Origin: an uncultured Prevotella sp.
GTDB lineage: Bacteria > Bacteroidota > Bacteroidia > Bacteroidales > Bacteroidaceae
DNA length: 36,733 nucleotides
Direction of reading: 5' to 3'
Assembly: GCA_939792625.1 (NCBI GenBank)
Contig: CALNFG010000002.1
Location: 1 to 36,733 of the forward strand
A program made the position numbers and the translations under genes. Below are positions 31,677-36,733 of the stretch, one piece after another. Below the pieces are notes generated by a model that made no database searches, was not told where the DNA came from, and was given only the letters and a program-made list of their open reading frames with translations. Positions within the stretch are counted from its first letter, which is position 1, and the number at the start of each line of letters is the position of its first letter.

Positions 31677-33422
31677 ATGCCACGGATAAGCAAAGCCACC
31701 GAATACAACTGGAAGAAACTGAACAGCGACACAGAAGCAAAACTCACGAAACGTGCCAACAAGACCCGTTCTGAAAGGCGTGTCACGGCCACGGCTTATC
31801 TTAATGACCCTGCGGCCCTGCGGCTGCTCGATGCCGCCGTCCGTGCATGCGCTCCGGTGGAGCAGGTGATGTATGCGCTCGTGGTGTCGTGCCTTACCGC
31901 TGCGGGGATAATCGGCAAGGAGCATGTGCGCAGGTTTCTTGCTGGGTATGAGAAGTGGGCCGGAGCATCCGTTGACGTGCCCGCCGGCGTGTGGAATACG
32001 AGTGAAGATGTGCTTGGCTTCATCTACCAGTCGCTGACGGCGGAGGGCCGGCGCAATCTTACGGGCTTGTACTATACCTCACGTAAGATAGTGGAACACA
32101 TGCTTGACGGCAAGCAGCTGGCCGAAGGCGAGACTTTTCTTGACCCGTGTTGTGGCAGCGGCGCGTTTCTCACGGGGGTGCGCACTGCCGACCCCTCGGG
32201 CCTGTACGGTTTCGATACCGACCCCGTTGCGGTGATGCTGGCCACGGCCAATCTGTTGGTGAAGTACAGCAGCGTAGAGTTTACCCCCAATGTCTTCTGC
32301 ACCGACTTCCTTGCTCCGCCGGCCGTCGGCGGTAAGTGCATACCCCGGCGCTTTGACAACATTTACACCAATCCGCCGTGGGGCAGCGACAGGGACGGCA
32401 TGTATGCCGGCCGTTATCCGCAGATAAAGTCGAAGGAGAAGGCCTCGATGGTGGTGGCTGAGGCCCTGAGGCGCATCGGCAGTGATGGCACGCTGTGCTT
32501 CCTTTTGCCCACGTCATTGCTGAAAATAAAGACGCACGCAGACTTGCGCCGGCTGCTGTTGTCGCAGACGGATGTCAGACAGATAGACCTTTTCACCGGC
32601 CGTTTCGACGGTGTGTTTACCGATTACTTCAGCATCAGGATGAAGCCGGGCGCCGGTGGCACAGCGGGCTATGTCGTGAGACGGGAAGGAAAGTGCAGCC
32701 GTGTGAAGCTCTCTGACGGCGACCGCCGGTCCGGGCACATCGTGACGGAGCCGCTCTCCGGGCAGGACCGTGAGATAGTAAACAGAGTAGAAGCTTGCCG
32801 CCACGGTGACCTCACGAACAGCCTTTGGGCGCTGGGCATAGTGACGGGCGACAATAAGAACAAGGTGAAGACGGAGCCGGGCGAAGGACTTGAGCCTGTC
32901 TATGCGGGGCGTCAGGTCGTACCGTTCGGCTTTACCGACAGCCGGTCGTACATCAGCTTTGCCCCCGACGAGTTCCAGCAGTGTGCGCGGGAGGAGTATT
33001 TCAGGGCCCCCGAGAAGCTGGTCTACCGCTTCATAGCCCGCTATCCCGTCGTGGCTTACGATGACGGCCGGCGCCTCTGTCTCAACAGCGCCAACATCCT
33101 GATACCCAGCATCGAAGGCCTGTCGGTGAAGAGCGTCGCCGCGCTGCTCAACTCGTCGTTGTACCGCTATTTGTACGTCCTCAGATTTCACGACATCAAG
33201 GTACTGAAGTCAAATCTCGCCTCGCTGCCTTTTCCCCGTCTTACGCCTGAAGCCGATGCCTCCCTAAGCCGCCTTACAGATGACATAAGGACATCGGCCT
33301 TCACTTCCGTGATGCAGCGGCGGCTCGACGCCGCCGTGTATTCGCTCTTCGGCATACCGGCGGCCGGGCGGCGGCATATCGGCTTGCGTCTGGCCGAGGC
33401 CGGGCTTAGAAACTGTTTTTGA
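31677..33422 (+). CDS. Solitary N6-adenine DNA methyltransferase with TaqI-like specificity domain
   Basis: 581-aa SAM-dependent DNA methyltransferase. A helical N-terminal domain (about 1-105) precedes TGLYYTSRKIVEHML, the SAM-binding motif I FLDPCCGSGAFLTG (about 153-166), the acidic YGFDTDPVAVMLA and the catalytic motif IV NPPWG (about 235), which marks N6-adenine methylation. The C-terminal half holds a TaqI/type IIG-like target-recognition domain with VYAGRQVVPFGF, RYPVVAYDDGRRLCLNSANI and SVAALLNSSLYRYLYVLRFH. No nuclease motif or partner restriction gene is present, so it is an orphan methylase or the remains of a system. The last codons (RNCF, then TGA) lie in a repeated GAAACTGTTTTTGATTTTT element. 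Confidence 0.88.
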   Translation: MPRISKATEYNWKKLNSDTEAKLTKRANKTRSERRVTATAYLNDPAALRLLDAAVRACAPVEQVMYALVVSCLTAAGIIGKEHVRRFLAGYEKWAGASVDVPAGVWNTSEDVLGFIYQSLTAEGRRNLTGLYYTSRKIVEHMLDGKQLAEGETFLDPCCGSGAFLTGVRTADPSGLYGFDTDPVAVMLATANLLVKYSSVEFTPNVFCTDFLAPPAVGGKCIPRRFDNIYTNPPWGSDRDGMYAGRYPQIKSKEKASMVVAEALRRIGSDGTLCFLLPTSLLKIKTHADLRRLLLSQTDVRQIDLFTGRFDGVFTDYFSIRMKPGAGGTAGYVVRREGKCSRVKLSDGDRRSGHIVTEPLSGQDREIVNRVEACRHGDLTNSLWALGIVTGDNKNKVKTEPGEGLEPVYAGRQVVPFGFTDSRSYISFAPDEFQQCAREEYFRAPEKLVYRFIARYPVVAYDDGRRLCLNSANILIPSIEGLSVKSVAALLNSSLYRYLYVLRFHDIKVLKSNLASLPFPRLTPEADASLSRLTDDIRTSAFTSVMQRRLDAAVYSLFGIPAAGRRHIGLRLAEAGLRNCF

Positions 33423-33516
33423 TTTTTCCAGAAATCGTTTATTGTGAAACAGCAATCGGAAACATCTCGAAAATACATCTCAATACATTTAACAAAAAAT
33501 CAAAACAGTTTCTTAA
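33406..33516. repeat. Inverted pair of a 3'-end element between convergent genes
   Basis: TTAGAAACTGTTTTTGATTT (from 33406) is the reverse complement, apart from one T and one A, of 33494-33516. The left copy holds the last codons and stop of the methyltransferase gene; the right copy begins at the stop codon of the GH28 gene on the other strand. A third copy follows the LUD gene (8801-8820). Probably a recurring terminator element. Confidence 0.7.
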
Positions 33517-34877
33517 AGAGCCTTGCCGTTGATCACCACGGAGCGCGTCACCGTGCCCTCTATGAGCGAGGGGTCGAAGGCGCCCGTCTTGTCGGTGACG
33601 TCGATGTTCTCGAAGGTAAAGTCGTTCAGGCTGTATTTGTCGCTCGTGCCCACGTCAAAGAAGTTGGCGCAGTCCATCCTCACCCCGTTTATCCTTATGT
33701 TGTTACAGCGCGACATGGGCATGTCGTCACGCTGTTGCGGCTTGAAGAACTGTGTCCACGGCCTCACCACGATGAAGCTGCCGCAACGCCCTGTCATGTT
33801 CTCCACCGTCACATACTCATAATGCTGGGGCGTGTCCGGGCGCATCTTCAGCCACAGCACGCGGCCGGCGTCGTCGGCATGGCAGTCGCGCAGCACTATG
33901 TTGCGGTCGTGCAGCGACTCTGAGCCGAGTGTTAGGCAGCCATGCACCTTACCGTAACGGCAGCGCTGTATGAGAATCTCGCTGCACGGGCCGTTGCGGG
34001 GGTCTTTGTCGGCAAAGGTGCCCTTGCCTCCCTTCAGTACCACGGCGTCGTCGCATACGTGCATGTAGCAGCCCGATATCAGCACGTCGCGGCAGGCATC
34101 GATGTCTATCGCGTCAGAACTCGGCGCGCCGCGCTGCGGCTCGGGCGGGTAGACGTTCTCCGTGGGGGCGTAGATGAAGCAGTCAAGATAGCGCACCCGG
34201 CTGCAGCGGTAGAGATGGTTGGTCCAGAAGGGGCTGTTTACCAGCCTCACGTCCTGTACGGTCACGTTGGTCGAGTTGGATATGTACACCAGTCGCGGGC
34301 GCTGTGCGTCCTTGTTCGTGCAGTCGGGATTCCACCGCCTGCGTATCCAGAACTCCTGCCAGTAAGCGCCGCCGTTGCCGTCGATGGTGCCGCTGCCGGT
34401 TATCGTGAAGCCGTCGAGTCCGTCGGCGTTGATCAGCGCGGTGAAGTACAGGCACGTCTCGCCCTCTATGCGTGTGGTGTCTATCGGGAAGTCGGCAATG
34501 CGGTCAGAGCCCTTCAGCCGGCCACCCTCGGCTACGTGCAGATGTGTGCCCGGCCTGAAGAACAGCGCTCCGCTGAGAAACGTGCCGCGCGGTATCACCA
34601 CCACGCCGCCGCCCCCGGCCCAGGCCGTGTCGATAACCTTCTGTATCCGTTCGGTCTGCACGGCGGTGCTGTCAGCGGTCACGCCGTAGTCGGTTATCAC
34701 ATATTTGCGCCCCAGGGTGTCGGGGTCAATCTTCGCGGTGTCGGCAAACCACCGGCTCATCCTAGTACCGTCGGGCCATGTTCTTTCTTGTGCTGCGGCG
34801 CCCGTTGCCGCCACTGCCGGCATCAGCAGCGCCAACAGGCGCATAATCAGATGTCTTGTGTCTGTGTGCATAGTCAT
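33513..34877 (-). CDS. GH28-like secreted glycosidase (polygalacturonase family)
   Basis: 454-aa exported right-handed beta-helix protein of glycoside hydrolase family 28, which attacks pectin-type polymers. A signal peptide (LIMRLLALLMPAVAATGAAA, about 10-29) precedes YVITDYGVTADSTAVQTERI (about 59-78), GGGGVVVIPRGTFLSGAL and FTITGSGTIDGNGGAYW. The usual active-site blocks are changed: NTDG appears as SDAIDIDA (about 254-261), DD is kept in CDDAVVLKGG (about 275-284), GHG appears as KVHGCLTLGSES (about 310-321) and RIK as LWLKMRPD (about 341-348). The specificity may therefore differ from classical polygalacturonase. ATGs at 34871 and 34844 are alternatives. It stands alone, with a -7-like TACCTTTG (complement of 34938-34945). 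Confidence 0.87.
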   Translation of the reverse strand: MTMHTDTRHLIMRLLALLMPAVAATGAAAQERTWPDGTRMSRWFADTAKIDPDTLGRKYVITDYGVTADSTAVQTERIQKVIDTAWAGGGGVVVIPRGTFLSGALFFRPGTHLHVAEGGRLKGSDRIADFPIDTTRIEGETCLYFTALINADGLDGFTITGSGTIDGNGGAYWQEFWIRRRWNPDCTNKDAQRPRLVYISNSTNVTVQDVRLVNSPFWTNHLYRCSRVRYLDCFIYAPTENVYPPEPQRGAPSSDAIDIDACRDVLISGCYMHVCDDAVVLKGGKGTFADKDPRNGPCSEILIQRCRYGKVHGCLTLGSESLHDRNIVLRDCHADDAGRVLWLKMRPDTPQHYEYVTVENMTGRCGSFIVVRPWTQFFKPQQRDDMPMSRCNNIRINGVRMDCANFFDVGTSDKYSLNDFTFENIDVTDKTGAFDPSLIEGTVTRSVVINGKAL

Positions 34878-34937
34878 ATTTGTTTTTAAGTTATGTTGTT
34901 TTCAGTCCGCGTGCGGTGAATCTCCGTCCGCCGTCTG

Positions 34938-34945
34938 CAAAGGTA
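34938..34945 (-). promoter_or_regulatory. -7 promoter element for the GH28 gene
   Basis: TACCTTTG on the reverse strand matches TAnnTTTG and gives a leader of about 55 bases. No good -33 box was found. Confidence 0.45.
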
Positions 34946-35061
34946 AACACAAATGCAGAAATAACTGCACCATGCGCCATTATTTAACTACTTGCCGGCT
35001 GTTCATTGAAATTGGTGCAACAATCAGTAATCTGTGTATGTACGCATACTTTGTTTTTCTG

Positions 35062-35069
35062 TAATTTTG
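35062..35069 (+). promoter_or_regulatory. -7 promoter element for the BASS-like transporter gene
   Basis: TAATTTTG matches TAnnTTTG and would start transcription about 25 bases before the ATG at 35099. The -33 position lacks a clear TTTG. Confidence 0.5.
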
Positions 35070-35098
35070 CATGCTGAAAAATACAGTATGTAATAATC

Positions 35099-36076
35099 AT
35101 GCACAAGCTGATAACAATCTTAAAGGACTTCACACTGCCGGCCGGCATGACGTGCGGGCTGGCAGGTTTCCTAGCGTTTCATTACGTAAGATGGCTCGCT
35201 CCGGTAAAGCCCGCGGCACAGGCAGCGGCCGAAGCGTTGATGCCTACGGTGCTGTTCATCATGTTGTTTGCCACCTTCTGCAAGGTGAATCCGCGTGACA
35301 TGCGCGTCAGAGGGTGGCACGTATGGCTGGTCGCATTCCAGCTCTTGTCGTGCCTGCTGATAGCTCTCTATCTCCACTTCACGCCCGGCGCCCCCGGCGA
35401 ACTGCTGCTTGAGGGACTCATGCTGTGCCTGGTGTGTCCCACGGCGGGTGCTGCCGCCGTGATAACGGGACGTCTCGGCGGCAGCGAGACATCGCTCACC
35501 ACATACACCATACTCTGCAATCTGGCTGCGGCCGTGGCCATACCGCTGGTGTTCCCGCTCGTCGAGCGGCACGCGGGCGCGTCGTTTCTCGGCCAGTTTC
35601 TGCTGATACTGCGTCGCGTGTTCCCCCTGCTCATTTTTCCGTTCCTCATGGCGTGGGGCCTGCGCGAGTTCTTCCCTAAGGCTCATGCGCGAGTTGTGGC
35701 AGGCTGCCGCGACCTGGCTTTCTACCTGTGGGGCTTCGGCCTGGTGCTTTCGGTGGGGCAGACGTGCCGCTTCCTTGCCGACAGTCCCGTAAGCGCGCAC
35801 CTGAAGTGGTTGCTCTCTGTGGTAAGCCTTGCGGCCTGCGCCCTGCAGTTCTTTATGGGCAAAAACGTCGGCGCGGCCTACGGCGAGCGCATCGGCGGCG
35901 GGCAGGCTCTCGGCCAGAAGAACACGATATTTGCCATCTGGGTGGCTTACACCTACCTGTCGCCGGTACTGTCGGTTGCTCCCGGCACGTACATTATATG
36001 GCAGAACGTGTTCAACTCGTGGCAACTCTGGCGCAAGCAGAAGCGCGATGAGGACATTAAAAAACAATTAACATGA
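35099..36076 (+). CDS. Bile acid:sodium symporter (BASS)-like membrane transporter
   Basis: 325-aa inner-membrane protein with nine to ten hydrophobic segments. TLPAGMTCGLAGFLAFHYVR opens the first helix. LMLCLVCPTAGAAAVITGRL (about 107-126) corresponds to the conserved CPTA/GG region of BASS transporters, and GGGQALGQKNTIFAIWVAYT (about 265-284) to the second conserved helix break. Ion-coupled uptake or export of an organic anion is likely, but the substrate is unknown. Its stop codon overlaps the ATG of the esterase-like gene by ATGA, so the two are translationally coupled and may act on the same compound. Confidence 0.78.
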   Translation: MHKLITILKDFTLPAGMTCGLAGFLAFHYVRWLAPVKPAAQAAAEALMPTVLFIMLFATFCKVNPRDMRVRGWHVWLVAFQLLSCLLIALYLHFTPGAPGELLLEGLMLCLVCPTAGAAAVITGRLGGSETSLTTYTILCNLAAAVAIPLVFPLVERHAGASFLGQFLLILRRVFPLLIFPFLMAWGLREFFPKAHARVVAGCRDLAFYLWGFGLVLSVGQTCRFLADSPVSAHLKWLLSVVSLAACALQFFMGKNVGAAYGERIGGGQALGQKNTIFAIWVAYTYLSPVLSVAPGTYIIWQNVFNSWQLWRKQKRDEDIKKQLT

Positions 36077-36733
36077 ACGTAAGGATATTTTTCAAAACTA
36101 TCTGTTTGCTTATGTCTGCACTCACATTCGACGGTTGCGGAGGCGCTCCCGCTTACCATCAGACGCCGCACCCGCAAGACCGTCACCTGACAACGGCAAG
36201 CACCATACGCGACGTGCTTGACCATCCGGCCTTTGAAGGCTTCTCGCGATACATTCTGCCGCTTGAGTGGGGATATGACGAGGACATGCCTCTCGGCAGA
36301 GTGGCGGGTCTGCTGCCGTATCATAATTATGTCAATGCCGACAGCGTGGTAAGCTGCATCAACAGCATGATTGACTCCGTGGCGGCCGGCAGGCGGATAT
36401 ATTACCCGTTAGGCAGGGCCGACGCCGGCTGTTCTTTTTCCGCGGACGGCCCGGAGCGCCGTTTGCCGTGGTCTGTCCGGGCGGCGGCTTCTCTTACGTA
36501 GGCTCTGTCCACGAGGGTTTTCCCCACGCTCTGGCACTCAGCCGCATGGGGTACAACGCCTTCGTCATACAGTACCGCACGGGCAGCGCACTTGCGGCGT
36601 GTGAGGATTTGGCTGCCGGTATAGAGTACATATTCAGCCACAGGGACGAGCTGCAGGTCGGCACCGGGGGTTATTCGGTGTGGGGCAGCTCTGCCGGAGC
36701 ACGCATGGCAGCCTACATCGGCTCGTATGGCAC
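36073..36733 (+). pseudogene. Alpha/beta-hydrolase (esterase-like), frameshifted; 3' end outside window
   Basis: The N-terminal part is in one frame from ATG 36073: a signal peptide (about 1-22, lipobox-like DGC), then TIRDVLDHPAFEGFSRYILP, LLPYHNYVNADSVVSCINSM and AAGRRIYYPLG. That frame stops at 36499-36501. From about 36429 the continuation lies in the -1 frame: LFFFRGRPGAPFAVVCPGGG, FSYVGSVHEGFPHALALS and the nucleophile elbow VWGSSAGARMAAY, running off the right edge. One missing C in the CCGGCTG at about 36425-36431 would restore a continuous alpha/beta-hydrolase. It is either a recent inactivating mutation or a sequencing error. It overlaps the BASS-like gene by four bases. Confidence 0.8.

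Noticed and set aside
33942-34889. Long open frame on the + strand opposite the GH28 gene
   Set aside because: Ala/Val/Arg-rich shadow of a GC-rich gene, without motifs or a start signal.
36073-36501. Programmed -1 ribosomal frameshift instead of mutation in the hydrolase gene
   Set aside because: TTTTTC at 36435-36440 is a weak slip site without a clear XXXYYYZ heptamer, and simple loss of one C gives a better protein. Not fully excluded.

Overview
The window looks like chromosome of a Bacteroidales bacterium, most likely Prevotella or a close relative. The evidence is promoters of the TTTG-N19/20-TAnnTTTG type, almost no Shine-Dalgarno sequences, and Bacteroidetes gene families: a single-chain glycyl-tRNA synthetase beside an FKBP lipoprotein, a PorE-like OmpA lipoprotein, a DUF349 repeat protein, and solitary LUD and lysylphosphatidylglycerol-synthase-type membrane proteins. 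No rRNA, tRNA, CRISPR array, insertion sequence or phage gene was seen. The species call is an inference from style, not from a search.

Layout. 1-1233: end of glyQS and an FKBP-type prolyl isomerase lipoprotein. 1234-1830: a long gene-free stretch with its own promoter, a strong internal hairpin and a perfect intrinsic terminator, probably an unannotated structured RNA. 1831-9467: a MATE exporter converging on a reverse-strand run (FabK/nitronate monooxygenase-like flavoprotein, PorE-like lipoprotein, topoisomerase III, LUD protein), with a 59-bp-arm inverted repeat between the last two. 9468-17884: forward housekeeping genes (subtilase, xseA-xseB, ilvE, trmB, a second MATE exporter, a cytidylate-kinase-like protein, a phosphodiesterase).

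17958-24414: rmlB, a small sigma-region-4-like protein, purT, an acyltransferase, an FdtA/QdtA-like ketoisomerase, a FemAB/GNAT-like acyltransferase and an FdtB-like aminotransferase. The sugar genes could together make a dTDP-3-(acyl)amino-3,6-dideoxyhexose; rmlA and glycosyltransferases are not in the window. 24644-31394: reverse-strand TPR protein, DUF349 protein, CorA, PepD and a flippase-like membrane protein. 31677-36733: a solitary N6-adenine methyltransferase converging on a GH28-like glycosidase, then a BASS-like transporter overlapping an esterase-like lipoprotein gene that carries a frameshift.

The most unusual material is non-coding. Three loci (9605-9709, 24422-24505, 28801-28844) carry short odd palindromes in exact 22-bp phase with varying stems. 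There is also the large inverted repeat at 8624-8794, the 1431-1784 RNA candidate, a shared 3'-end element (GAAACTGTTTTGATTTTT) at the ends of several genes, and two other families of intergenic repeats.
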